Shown piece after piece: positions 1 to 8,329 of a DNA stretch of 23,211 nt; positions within the stretch are counted from its first letter, which is position 1, and each line of letters begins with the position of its first letter. The DNA comes from Didymodactylos carnosus (Eukaryota > Rotifera > Eurotatoria > Philodinida > Philodinidae), in NCBI GenBank assembly GCA_905250885.1, contig CAJNOQ010002663.1:1-23211 (forward strand), read 5' to 3'. Below the pieces are notes generated by a model. The model saw nothing but the letters and a program-made list of their open reading frames with translations. It ran no database searches and had not been told where the DNA came from. Made by a program: the position numbers and the translations under genes.

Positions 1-249
1 TCGACATGCTCTTTCATCTCCACAGATCAGAAAATTGTTTTGGAGAAAAAAGTTTCCCGACCTGGAGACCGGTTTTTCAAAAACCGGATCTTATAAGGCC
101 TAACTGCCCAAGCCACTATGATATTCGAATTCAGCATAGTCGATTACCTATTGCTCACTAGAAAAGGGATAAAAAGCGATTTGTCAGTTGGGGATCTTCC
201 CTCGTTAGATGGTGTCAAAATTTAGTTTATAAATAATATAATTATATCC
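1..249. other. non-coding, no gene seen
   Basis: I see no convincing reading frame here. The only structure is a short perfect palindrome at 69-87 (CCGGTTTTT, one spacer base, AAAAACCGG), which could be a repeat fragment. Confidence 0.4.
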
Positions 250-369
250 AGGCAAAACTCAAATTATAATATTAAATTTGAGTTTTGCCTAGAAAAACTT
301 CAGGCAAAACTCCAATTTAAGTTTTGCCTAGGCAAATTTAAAATCTGCCTGAATTTGAGTTTTGCCTGC
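250..369. repeat. AGGCAAAACT hairpin repeat (MITE-like)
   Basis: A perfect 16-bp inverted repeat (AGGCAAAACTCAAATT at 250-265, complement at 275-290, 9-nt loop) is followed by a second pair (AGGCAAAACT 302-311, AGTTTTGCCT 320-329) and a further arm ending GAGTTTTGCCTG at about 368. The stretch is built from alternating orientations of one motif, as in small foldback elements. No target-site duplication was clear. Confidence 0.65.
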
Positions 370-755
370 AACGTATATGCCCCAGTGACAACTGTTTTCA
401 AACCACCTTGTACTATACTGAAGAAAAATCAAAAAATTTAAGCATCGCCCAAACCTTTTTATTCTTGACAGCCAGTTATCATCCTGTACTTATGAAAGTA
501 TAGTAATGGTTAACCATAGTAATGCTCTCTTACACGGAACGATATTTAAGTGGATGTATCATTTTAAAGATGGATGATCAATCATTGAATATGATTCTGT
601 TATAGTATACCAGCCGTTACGTCATATAACAAAAGTCTAAAAGATGTTTGAAGTGATCATCCCAGACCTGCTTCAAGGACAAAAGAATTTTTGTTCTCTA
701 CGGGACCGCATCAGAGCACCGTCGCGGGATTTCCCAAAAAACTGTACAATTTTTT
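370..755. other. non-coding, no gene seen
   Basis: AT-rich sequence with stops in all frames and no repeat structure that I can recognise. Confidence 0.4.
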
Positions 756-949
756 TCACAATTTAATGCATTTTAGAGTGTTCCACGTTTCGTCAGAATA
801 ATTTTGGGATTCTTTTAACAAATGTGCTTTGTAGAGCAAACACCTTTCTACTAAATGAGACGTTCCGCACCTCTGAGCCAATCTTGTTAACCGATGTGTA
901 ACAGTTTTTTCTGATGCCCCGACACCCGTTTTTAACTGGTGCATACCTA
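756..949 (-). pseudogene. coding-like fragment shared with 13.7 kb
   Basis: A 62-codon minus-strand frame starts MHQLKTGVGASEKTVTHRL, directly after a possible splice acceptor (TTTTAATTAG) at about 950-960 on the minus strand. The stretch ATGCACCAGTTAAAAAC recurs at 13713-13729 on the plus strand. Translated similarity continues there (TSHLVER here, TSHFVEK there), although that copy has stops. Two diverged copies of the same phrase suggest either a gene family or a transposon-carried coding piece. The family is not recognised; a helix-turn-helix is only an impression. Confidence 0.3.
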
Positions 950-1639
950 ATTAAAATATCGTCTGAAATTGAATGTCAGGTTGATTTTCTGATCTGTGCG
1001 AAGTTGATTTACTAAAATACTTATGTAATTTGCCGCAGTTATTATCTGAACGGCTTTTAATAATAAGACTTCTGGTACGTAGCCTATAAACCATGGATGT
1101 TGTATTTATTTCTGTGGACGACACATTAATGCACTTGAAATGTAAAAAAACGGCCACTGAACAGAATGAGGAAATTTCGGTATAATAAAGATCGAGAAAC
1201 AAATTAATTTTACAGAAATAATTTTGGTCTGGATTCCTTTTAATTACGGTATGCGACTTGTCACTATCGAAATTAAACTACATATGTAGAGAAATATAAG
1301 AACAAAAATGGCACTGCGGATTCGAGCGCGACAGTAAATACTTTTAGTGAGATGAGGATAATCAAAATTTTTTATGCTGTCTGCTTTTTCTTAGAAGTAA
1401 AAAGGTGAAAAAATCTTGATTAAAAATGAAAATTTTAAAAAGCAGGATGGGAAATGTCTTCACCCATTTTCTATCAGCACTTCTTACTAGAAGAAAAACC
1501 TAAAAATCAAGAACCCTACCATCAATTCATTTTACATATTGTAATACAAAAATAATAAATCATGAACTTTAGATGTATCATCTTTTTGGTAAATTTTACT
1601 AAAGGTGTACAGTCAAATATGCACAGTTAGAGTGACTGT
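950..1639. other. non-coding, no gene seen
   Basis: An 83-codon minus-strand frame at 951-1202 has no domain signature and looks like chance. The rest is AT-rich with no repeat found. Confidence 0.35.
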
Positions 1640-1678
1640 TTAACCCTTTGAGGACGGTGGGACATACGTTGTCCCACC
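1640..1678 (+). repeat. piggyBac terminus with subterminal palindrome
   Basis: TTAA is followed by the element terminus. Within it GGTGGGACA (1656-1664) and TGTCCCACC (1670-1678) form a perfect 9-bp inverted repeat around TACGT. Such an internal palindrome close to the tip is a plausible transposase-binding site; that role is inferred. Confidence 0.6.
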
Positions 1679-1912
1679 TCTTTTACATTAATAAAAATAT
1701 CATTAATGCACATTGAAACACGAAATAAGGAAGGTAATTAGGATCAAAAGCAATCGAATTCAACGCGTTACACTTTTCGTTTCATTCTTTCCTTCGCTCT
1801 CATCGGTCCATCTCCATTGTCCTCGATTTTCGCCGCTGCGAACAGTGACGTCATGATTTTCTTCTTTTCTCTCTGATGACTCGCTTCTTCGAGAATATTC
1901 TCAGCCTTTTTT

Positions 1913-1926
1913 GACTATATATATAC
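1913..1926 (+). promoter_or_regulatory. TATA box of the piggyBac transposase
   Basis: GACTATATATATAC lies about 100 bp upstream of the transposase ATG, at a suitable distance for a short 5' leader. It is inferred from motif and position only. Confidence 0.45.
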
Positions 1927-2026
1927 ACGCATGTTCTCAAGGAGGAATTGATATATTCAAACGATTCGTCTCTTAGACCTTTGTTCTTCGTTTCTCACAG
2001 TGCTTTACGTAATAAACACAAAGAAG

Positions 2027-2362
2027 ATGGAATTCGATGGGGAAAGTGAAGTCGATGATGAGTCCTGCGATTCATACGATACTGATGACACCAGTGAAAG
2101 TGATTTCGATTTCAACGACGATGAACTGATCGATGACTTCGAGGGTCTCGAACTTTCTGACGAAGATCCGGATGCATATGTAAATGAGCTAAATTCCTCG
2201 GATGAAAACATCGCTACGGATAGCGGTTTCATATCGATATCCGACGAAGAGCCAACTCCAATTTCGATCTTTCGAGCCTTTTTCACTGATGAAATTTTAC
2301 ATTTAATTACAAAGGAAACAAACAGTTACGGAAAGGGAAAGTCATCAGCACAGAACCGTTGA
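2027..2362 (+). pseudogene. piggyBac transposase N-terminus, truncated
   Basis: The 111-codon frame starts at ATG 2027; an in-frame GTG at 2000 is less likely as a start. The first ~75 residues are strongly acidic and serine-rich, typical of the unstructured N-terminus of piggyBac-derived transposases. They are followed by ISIFRAFFTDEILHLITKET, which matches the FFT.E.L..I..ETN signature at the start of the DDE_Tnp_1_7 (piggyBac) domain. After ETNSYG the similarity stops and a TGA follows about 10 codons on. The catalytic core and the C-terminal cysteine-rich domain are absent, so the protein cannot be an active transposase. Confidence 0.65.
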
Positions 2363-2398
2363 ACAAGAGTTTACTTTATTAAATCTGAACGGGAAATC

Positions 2399-2621
2399 GT
2401 GCAGGATTAAGATCACATGATAAACAACAACTTAGATACAATAAATTATGTGTATCTAGTTGTACATATCGAATTTTTGCTGCATTCAACCTAAAAATAA
2501 ACATAAGAAAAGAGCTTGCTTTTCGTGCCAGCAAAAGTGCAATTACCATCTATAGTCTGCTCTCTGTGCAAGCTTTTTTCTTTTTCGTCAAAATATTCCA
2601 GTTGTTGTCCCTGGAGATGAC
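2399..2621 (-). repeat. inverted duplication, left arm
   Basis: This 223-bp arm is the reverse complement of 2929-3150 with only about six differences (~97% identity by eye), so the duplication is recent. The arms contain the same exon-intron-exon junction of an exonuclease gene. The spacer (2622-2928) contains upstream coding sequence of the minus copy. Confidence 0.9.
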
Positions 2622-2772
2622 TATCATCATATTCACGAGAAACTTTCGATAAATTTGATGGTTGATTTAGACCGTTTAAAATTTGATGCCCAATTTGTAC
2701 ATCGATAAAGTTTGTCAATGTTAATCCTTGCTTTCGCAGTTGGATATGATCATTTGAACAACCAACACCGAC
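2399..2772 (-). pseudogene. DEDDy 3'-5' exonuclease, 5'-side fragment
   Basis: Exon A (2772-2547) follows an acceptor ACTATTAG and is open throughout. It starts VGVGCSNDHIQLRKQGLTLT and continues NFIDVQIGHQI, resembling the Exo II region of WRN/EXD2-type exonucleases (GVG...D...L...NFV). A 67-nt intron (2546-2480, GTAATT...TGCAG) joins in phase 1 to exon B (2479-2399), giving AKIRYVQLDTHNLLYLS with Exo III Y-x3-D as in RRP6/RNase D (Y..DTHYLLY). The copy breaks at 2399 beside the piggyBac remnant, so the C-terminus is missing. The residues between Exo II and Exo III match these families poorly. The superfamily call is moderate; the subfamily is open. Confidence 0.5.
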
Positions 2773-2928
2773 CTAATAGTAGAACAGTGGTCAGTATAGT
2801 CTCAAAAAGTTATAATTCCAGGTCTGAAATTCGAAATAACTGCCAGATTTTTCATGTTTTTCCAAAAAATTCAGGAGGATAATATCAGTTTCCTTCTATG
2901 TACGGAACAACTTTTTTGAAAGAAAAAT
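2622..2928. other. spacer of the inverted duplication
   Basis: Positions 2622-2772 are exon sequence of the minus-strand exonuclease fragment. From 2773 to 2928 I see only intron-like AT-rich sequence with no second copy in the window. Confidence 0.5.
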
Positions 2929-3150
2929 GTCATCTCCAGGGACAACGACTGGAATATTTTGACGAAAAAGAAAAAAGCTTGCACAGAGAGCAGACTATAG
3001 ATGGTAATTGCGCTTTTGCTGGCACGAAAAGCAAGCTCTTTTCTTATGTTTATTTTAGGTTGCATGCAGCAAAAATTCGATATGTACGACTAGATACACA
3101 TAATTTATTGTATCTAAGTTGTCGTTTATCATGTGATCTTAATCCTGCAC
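2929..3150 (+). repeat. inverted duplication, right arm
   Basis: This arm is the reverse complement of 2399-2621, with one intronic single-base length difference and about five substitutions. The gene copy on this arm continues to its natural 3' end while the other arm's copy stops at the boundary. Confidence 0.9.
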
Positions 3151-3386
3151 AATTTCGGATGTGGATCAAATCATCCGAATTAGCCTGTACAAGGTTACCA
3201 AAAGCAAAAATGAGAAAAATGATAGAAGATGATGATGATGATGATGGTGATGAATATTTTTCACAACCACTGTTGTCACCACGACCAGAACAACAACAAT
3301 GTCGGCTATCGCCCAAAAAGAGAAAGAATAGCGACTCAATGGAAAGTGAACGATCAAAACAGATTAAAACTCATGATCAGAGGTAA
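2929..3386 (+). pseudogene. DEDDy 3'-5' exonuclease, 3'-side fragment
   Basis: This is the plus-strand copy of the duplicated gene, lacking everything upstream of 2929. Partial exon 2929-3003 ends GATG, a 66-nt intron runs 3004-3069 (GTAATT...TGCAG), and exon 3070-3386 carries IRYVRLDTHNLLYLS, with Y-x3-D as the Exo III motif of DEDDy nucleases. Residues after the domain include a poly-Asp run encoded by GAT repeats (3229-3252), a Pro/Gln-rich stretch and a basic SPKKRKN cluster that could be a nuclear localisation signal. The stop TAA is at 3384-3386 and AATAAA follows at 3407. The intron has a frame-open readthrough, so a naive ORF call gives 162 codons. Without Exo I and II this copy cannot be a working nuclease on its own. 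Confidence 0.5.
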
Positions 3387-3406
3387 ATAGGTTCAGTTTT
3401 TCTTGT

Positions 3407-3412
3407 AATAAA
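3407..3412 (+). terminator. polyadenylation signal AATAAA
   Basis: AATAAA lies 21 bp after the stop of the exonuclease fragment, in the right place for its 3' end. Confidence 0.5.
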
Positions 3413-3477
3413 GATTCAGACACCCATCAATGTCTATTATCCTTTTTCACAACAACAAGGAATACAATACAAAAGAA

Positions 3478-3661
3478 TTACTCAGGAGAACCATCCTTGT
3501 CTTCAGTGATCGTTAGACCACAAGCCGCGTCATCGAATGTAGAATGTCCTACGTCGTCTTTACAGACACGCAGGGTTTTTTCGTCTTCATCATACAAAAC
3601 ACAACCAATGAATAAATGTGCTTCATTAATAGTGGAATCAAAAGTATTTTGTGTCGGTTGA
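3478..3661 (-). pseudogene. 3'-terminal exon of an unrecognised gene
   Basis: An open frame of about 60 codons follows an acceptor-like ATAATACAG at 3662-3670 (minus) and ends TAA at 3478-3480. It contains NEAHLFIGCVLYDEDEKTL and RVCKDDVGHSTFDDAACGL. Codon use and composition look coding. I recognise no family; two cysteines and acidic residues are the only features. It converges tail to tail with the exonuclease fragment. The upstream exons are absent, because beyond 3670 the plus-strand RRM pseudogene begins, so the gene is cut off by a rearrangement junction. Confidence 0.4.
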
Positions 3662-3707
3662 CTGTATTATCTATTAAAAGATGTGTATGCTTTTCTTTTT
3701 GTTTTAG

Positions 3708-4397
3708 AAGAGAACAAATTGTCAAACAGAATCGATATTTTTGTGTAATCTACCATTAAGTATTAAATACAGTCAACTTTTGGCTTACGCAAGAATTACT
3801 GGTCATCCAAAAACAGTTAAAATGATGAACGATCGCTGTGGAATATTTCGTGGTCTAGTTTATCCAGTACAGTACTGTCAAACAAGTAAACAAATTCATG
3901 AATAATCGGCTCCATTTAATTGGAGATAGTCGTACATTGAAATGCAAATGTGTTCTTCCCACGAAACAATTTGAATCACAATTAGAGCGGTATAAAGTTA
4001 GTAGGATGATCAAATTAGTTTTTAAAATCAAAACTACTTACCAAGGTAATTTTACATCACTTGTTTAGTGCTTTTATTTATTTTCTTTGTTTCTTCTAAT
4101 TTAGCTGAACAGTTTTCAAGAAATAAGAAACGTATTGATTCTGAATTATATGAATTTTGTTCAAAATATGATATCGTTAAACAATTCAAAAATGAAACAG
4201 ATTATTATTTGGTTCAATTTGACGATTATGATTCGTGTGATTATTTAATAATAGACAATTACTATAAACAATTTCGACTGTTGAATTTAGATATAGAAAT
4301 TGTCAGAATGTATGATGATGAAATAGATTATCAACGTGAATATGAACGACAAACGAAGCACAAAAATGAACATAACCATGTAAATAGAAGATATTGA
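3708..4397 (+). pseudogene. RRM RNA-binding protein, frameshifted fragment
   Basis: After an acceptor TTTGTTTTAG (ends 3707), the frame begins with an RNA recognition motif: ESIFLCNLPLSIKYSQLL (RNP2-like IFLCNLP) and VKMMNDRCGIFRGLVYPVQY (RNP1-like, resembling hnRNP R/Q and A1CF). The frame hits TAA at 3903. A +1 shift at that point restores the frame with RLHLIGDSRTLKCKCVLP, the expected end of an RRM. The exon runs to CAAG at 4045. A 59-nt intron (4046-4104) joins in phase 1 to exon 4105-4397, which carries a second weak RRM-like stretch (FCSKYDIVKQF...YYLVQFDDYDS) and an acidic/basic tail ending at TGA 4395. The matching splice phase makes the gene model strong. The frameshift and the missing 5' exons make it a pseudogene. 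Confidence 0.6.
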
Positions 4398-4500
4398 AAT
4401 TAGTAGGTTGCTCTGTATACTGCATGCGAATACATTAGAGGCGTATCAAGTAAGGAATCTATATTTTCGCTACCTGGCAAATTTTAGCAAATGTGTATGA

Positions 4501-4595
4501 TTGTGATATATTCATTGCTGACAGTGGTGATAGGAATAGTTATAGTACTACTATAACTATTCCTATCACCACTGTCAGCAATGAATATATCACAA
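4501..4595. repeat. perfect 95-bp palindrome (47+1+47)
   Basis: Bases 4501-4547 are the exact reverse complement of 4549-4595, with a single central base. The right arm, read on the minus strand, encodes VCDIFIADSGDRNSYS, which resembles the TLDc-domain phrase GHDIYIADN...SYS. The palindrome is therefore a mirrored piece of the neighbouring gene rather than an imported repeat. Perfect identity implies recent formation or active homogenisation. Confidence 0.95.
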
Positions 4596-4699
4596 ACCTT
4601 CACTCCATTTTCAATGTGCAAGAAAGGATGACGCCACATTCTCGTCACAGTATGAAACAACTGAGATAGCAAGTGATTGTAATGAAGAGAAAGTGGAAG

Positions 4700-5680
4700 T
4701 CAAAGGATGGCGTGGTAAACGTGTGGAGCTGCCGAATGTCCGTCCGTAGTGCTGGTTATGACATACTGCGTGTTTGTTGCAGTTGGTGTTAGAAATGAAC
4801 TTTGTGATTGGAAGTTGGTGAGTGTAAAGAGAAATGCTTGTGAGTCCTGTCTGTAGCCACGTTGTGAACTCCAAGATACGGTAGTATATGCGCCAAAGAG
4901 ATAACCGCCTGCCTTAGATTGAAGAAGTGTGACCGTTGGACCTTTTCCATCGCAGTGACGATGGAAATCTTGTGCGGCAAAGCCATCTCGTGTGCCTTGG
5001 TAAATCAAGGTCCAGCGTTGATTTTCTCGACCAGAAAATTCATTGAGTTTTAGCTGATGCTGTTTGTCATTCAGTAATACTCCACCTCTGAATAGCAGTT
5101 CGTGTGGGCTATGAGGTGCAGAGATAGATTCAGTATTCTCGATGACTAGATCGATAATTTTTGTGAAATCGTTAGATGTGTTTAAATTCAACTGAATTTT
5201 GCTGATGTTTGATGTTTGCAGTTGTTTCAGTTGTACTTCTAATTGTGCTAAATGTCGTTTCCATTCGTGGACATCGCTTTCATCATAGTCACGTGTTGAT
5301 TGTTTCACACGTAAATCATGTGTTATCAGTGTAAATCTGCGTTTTATTTCTTTTTCTTTATTCAGTATTTGTGTCAAATTTTGTTGTCGCTTAACTGTTT
5401 TGTCTATCTCGTCGAACATCTTTTGTTGCCATTCATCGATTTCTTGTATCAAGTGAGAGTGAGTTTTGTATTGCGTCGAATTTAAATCTTGTTGAAAAAG
5501 CGCATGTTGTTCTATAAGTCGATCGAATTGTTTATCTGTCATTTCTCGGTGTTGCAAATAGTGTTTGTTGCAAAACATTTGTGAACATCCGGCACATATT
5601 ATCACGCCACGTCCTTTTTCTTTCAGCTCTTTGCATGTTGCACATTCCTTTGAATTAGTCTGATTTACTGAGGTAGCCAT
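4700..5680 (-). CDS. B-box zinc finger / TLDc protein, 3' end broken
   Basis: This 326-codon frame starts at ATG 5680. Residues 13-44 form a B-box-like zinc site (C13, C16, C29, C32, C37, H40, H44). Residues about 50-160 are charged and glutamine-rich and probably coiled coil. Residues 196-289 are a TLDc domain with RWTLIYQGTRDGFAAQDFH, KGPTVTLLQSKAGGYLFGAY and QAFLFTLTN. TLDc proteins act in oxidative-stress responses or on the V-ATPase; which role applies here is unknown. After FTLTN (about 4812) the domain continues in another frame (ITKFIS...HYGRTFG) and then, after a ~100-nt gap, in CDIFIADSG at 4590-4545, ending in the palindrome. The last 37 residues of the called frame are therefore frameshift readthrough, and the gene is probably decaying. 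An intron at 4603-4720 would bridge the second gap in phase but has a poor donor. Confidence 0.75.
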   Translation of the reverse strand: MATSVNQTNSKECATCKELKEKGRGVIICAGCSQMFCNKHYLQHREMTDKQFDRLIEQHALFQQDLNSTQYKTHSHLIQEIDEWQQKMFDEIDKTVKRQQNLTQILNKEKEIKRRFTLITHDLRVKQSTRDYDESDVHEWKRHLAQLEVQLKQLQTSNISKIQLNLNTSNDFTKIIDLVIENTESISAPHSPHELLFRGGVLLNDKQHQLKLNEFSGRENQRWTLIYQGTRDGFAAQDFHRHCDGKGPTVTLLQSKAGGYLFGAYTTVSWSSQRGYRQDSQAFLFTLTNFQSQSSFLTPTATNTQYVITSTTDGHSAAPHVYHAIL

Positions 5681-6660
5681 CTATTCCAAACGATTTAACA
5701 ACCTATTGTTTTCACTAGATACAATCAAAATTTGTCCAACTTGTTTCACCTTTTTGTCGTGTTAAATTGTTGTTTTCAGTTTACGCTTTACTTGTAGTAA
5801 AACTTTTCTTTTTTGTGCACAATTTTGTGCTTTTTCTTCTCTGCTAACTAACATTAACCTTCTTTCTTTTCTTTCTCGAAATATTTTCTTTTCTTCTGTT
5901 GACCTTCCTCCTCATTTCTATAGGAATCAAAAATGACTCAAAATGCATGCGTCGTTTCTAGATAACAACTGTGCGTTTACGTTATTGGGGATACAACCGC
6001 GGTTTACACTAATTACACAATGAGCAGCACATTTAAAAAGGATTTGTACGAGAATTATTATAGAGTTTTAATTATAATACAGTGGATGACTAAATTGCGT
6101 AACTTTTATGATGATTCTGGCGGTAATTCGAATAGAACTTATTCTTAATAAATAAAGTGAGAGTGAAGCATTCATGATAATTGATTTTAAGCAGATATTG
6201 TCTTTCGATCACAGTGTACAACTTGCTGTTAACGACAGTGTTAAGAATTCTGGAAATATTAAAAGTCATGATTGCGACGTAGGATAAGTTAGCTTGATAT
6301 TCTAATAATTTTAGGAAACATTCTCACACAAACGTGCGTGACAGAAAACTCGATGAGCTCTACATAATTGCACTACTCGGAATAAACAGATCCTTCCATG
6401 AGACAGATACAGTTACTGAGCAAACAGTAACATTTTCTACGGGAACGCATTTAACAAACTGGTATTCTTCGCAAATATTCTCTCACTGAACTGTGTCACT
6501 GATAAAAGCTAGTGTGTCTTATAGATTTCGGCGAGCTCGATCGAATGGTATACTTCATGTTACCGAAGCAGCTTCTGCAAATTTTAAAAGTGAAAAATAC
6601 TGAGAAAACTAGTACTATTTAAGAAAAATATATTTTATTCCTTCTGCCACTGTGATATAA
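5681..6660. other. upstream region, no gene seen
   Basis: This contains the 5' flank of the B-box/TLDc gene and then AT-rich sequence without an open frame. GACGTAGGATAAG (6276-6288) recurs at 16270-16282, followed in both places by TAGCTTGA after one or two bases, and other short similarities surround the two sites, so old copies of one dispersed repeat are likely. Confidence 0.35.
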
Positions 6661-6859
6661 GTGAAATTTAATATTTTGATCAAATATTCTCTGTTGAACG
6701 TGTGTCAGCAAGGAAAAGTGTGCAAGATCGAATTCACCAAACTATGCAAATTCTTCAATAAACATACTAAAAATTATGTGTCAATTGCGAGCTATGTAAA
6801 AATGCGCACTTACAACACTGCGACTGTCCAACGGAATCCAACAATGTGGAAGACATACA

Positions 6860-7740
6860 GTCACAAAAAGTTTCCATACCGCTCGAAAAATCTGCACATT
6901 GCTCGCACTTTGCACAGAGCAGTTAATTCGCGCAAACTTCTGCAAACTCGTACATGAATACGTGTGGAAGATACCGGAATTAGACACCAGGTTATTAATT
7001 AGACGAAATCAGCTTCCTGCCGGCTGTTAAAATCTGCACAATGCTTACACTTTTCATAGATGACTAGGTATGCTTGCACTCTTCACATTGCATCTAATTC
7101 GCGTGAAATGCTGCGAATTCACAGATGCCTACGTATGATACATAGTGGAGGACGAAATCATGACGTTTTCAAGTACTTTTCCATTGTACCCTAAAACTTT
7201 TCCCAGAGAGTCCCAGAAAAGTGCACATTGCACGTAAAGTGTAATTCCGAATGAATTTGTAATGATTTGTATGAATCTGTGCACATTGCAATTAGTAGTA
7301 GTTTGTATTTTTTTGAACGAGGAGGAACCTTGTTCTAGTCTGTGATGAGTTCTCATGTTAAAGATAAAACAATTTCGTAGTTTGTACATACCTATTGAAT
7401 GCAATATGCAATTCAGGTGCAGTTTGCAGATTTTTCGACCTAGAGGAAAATTTTTTTCAACTTCGGATAATTATCGTACCTACCCGGTTACGAATTCTCA
7501 CATTTTCATGCGAACTGATTGCAATGTGCCAAGTGCACGCTATTTTGCAGATTTTTTGATCTAAAGCAAAAAGTTTTTCGCTTTTGATCTACTTCAACAG
7601 CAGTGAACTTGCAAATTCTCAGATTTTGCATACGAATTCTTTGCAAAGTACAAAGAGCAAGCAATTTGCAGATTTCTCCATCTAGAGGTGAAAGGTTTTG
7701 GAACTTTGATAGTTAGTATAGCTTCTCACCTGCAACTTTG
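6860..7740. repeat. degenerate ~122-bp units, both orientations
   Basis: A phrase close to TTTGCAGATTTTTCGACCTA recurs on the plus strand at about 7426, 7546 and 7668 (spacing ~122 bp). It recurs on the minus strand around 6880-6960 (CTCGAAAAATCTGCAC, then GCACTTTGCACAGAGCAG). More diverged minus-orientation pieces (TCTGCACAATGCTTACAC, GTGCACATTGCA) lie at 7031-7290. The arrangement suggests a foldback element whose arms are arrays of one unit. Reading frames here (for example 6661-6957 plus) are unlikely to be genes. Confidence 0.5.
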
Positions 7741-8105
7741 CAGTATTGCAACTTGCCCATGCATGCTGTTTACGGGCGTGACTGCCGGCAGACCCAGTAA
7801 ATCTGCCCAGCAAAACCTGGGCGTTATCAGATACATTTTCGACTAATACGCGAAGCTCCTCATCAGTGAAGTTTTTGGATCGTTTCTTGTTGTTTTTTTT
7901 TCTTTTATTTCAATAGGCATCTAAAGAGCGAAAGAATTTCGAAGAATGCGTAGTTCTGTTGTTTTTTCCTGGCAAAATTAATCGAAGAAAACTTTATTTG
8001 AAATAGGGCGACTCTTTCACATAACCAACAAACTGTACAGAGAATAAAAATGAGAGAAATCTATGATTTCTTTTTTTTAAAAAACATTACATTCAATCAA
8101 TCAAT
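7741..8105. other. non-coding, no gene seen
   Basis: Starts with a GC-richer patch (TGCCGGCAGACCCAG at 7791-7798 and after), possibly the edge of the preceding repeat, then T-rich sequence. Nothing else is recognisable. Confidence 0.35.
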
Positions 8106-8329
8106 CTTCGTCATCCATTGACTCATCTTCTTTGACTTAATCGCTCAAATCTTGTTCAACATAATCTAGATCACCATCATAATTAATTGAAGATACTTGT
8201 GAATATTTTTCATTTTTCCCTTGATGGTGCAACACAATCATCTAATGTTTTTTATATAATAATACCTTCTTCATCAACTAATCTTGAATCTGCTGCTTGT
8301 TTTTTAATAATATTTTCATATTCATTATC
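8106..8329 (-). pseudogene. acidic-tailed protein remnant with in-frame stops
   Basis: Read on the minus strand, the sequence gives NEYENIIKKQAADSRLVDEE, then a TAA, KTLDDCVAPS, a shift, INYDGDLDYVEQDLSD, a TAA, VKEDESMDDED and TGA. Composition is coding-like and ends in an acidic tail, but two TAA codons and at least one frameshift break it. No family is recognised. A weak acceptor-like GTTAAGAAAATAAG precedes it. Confidence 0.35.

Larger units (their letters stand above)
1640..2398 (+). mobile_element. piggyBac-type element, left end only
   Basis: The sequence starts TTAA (1640-1643), the target site used by piggyBac transposons, followed by CCCTTTGAGGACGGTGGGAC; piggyBac-family termini characteristically start CCC next to TTAA. 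The promoter and the N-terminal part of the transposase frame follow. The element is interrupted between 2363 and 2398, where an inverted duplication of an exonuclease gene begins. No catalytic DDD domain and no right terminus are present in the window, so this is an inactive remnant. Confidence 0.65.

Noticed and set aside
6661..6957. 98-codon plus-strand frame
   Set aside because: It overlaps the degenerate unit array and has no domain or splice context.
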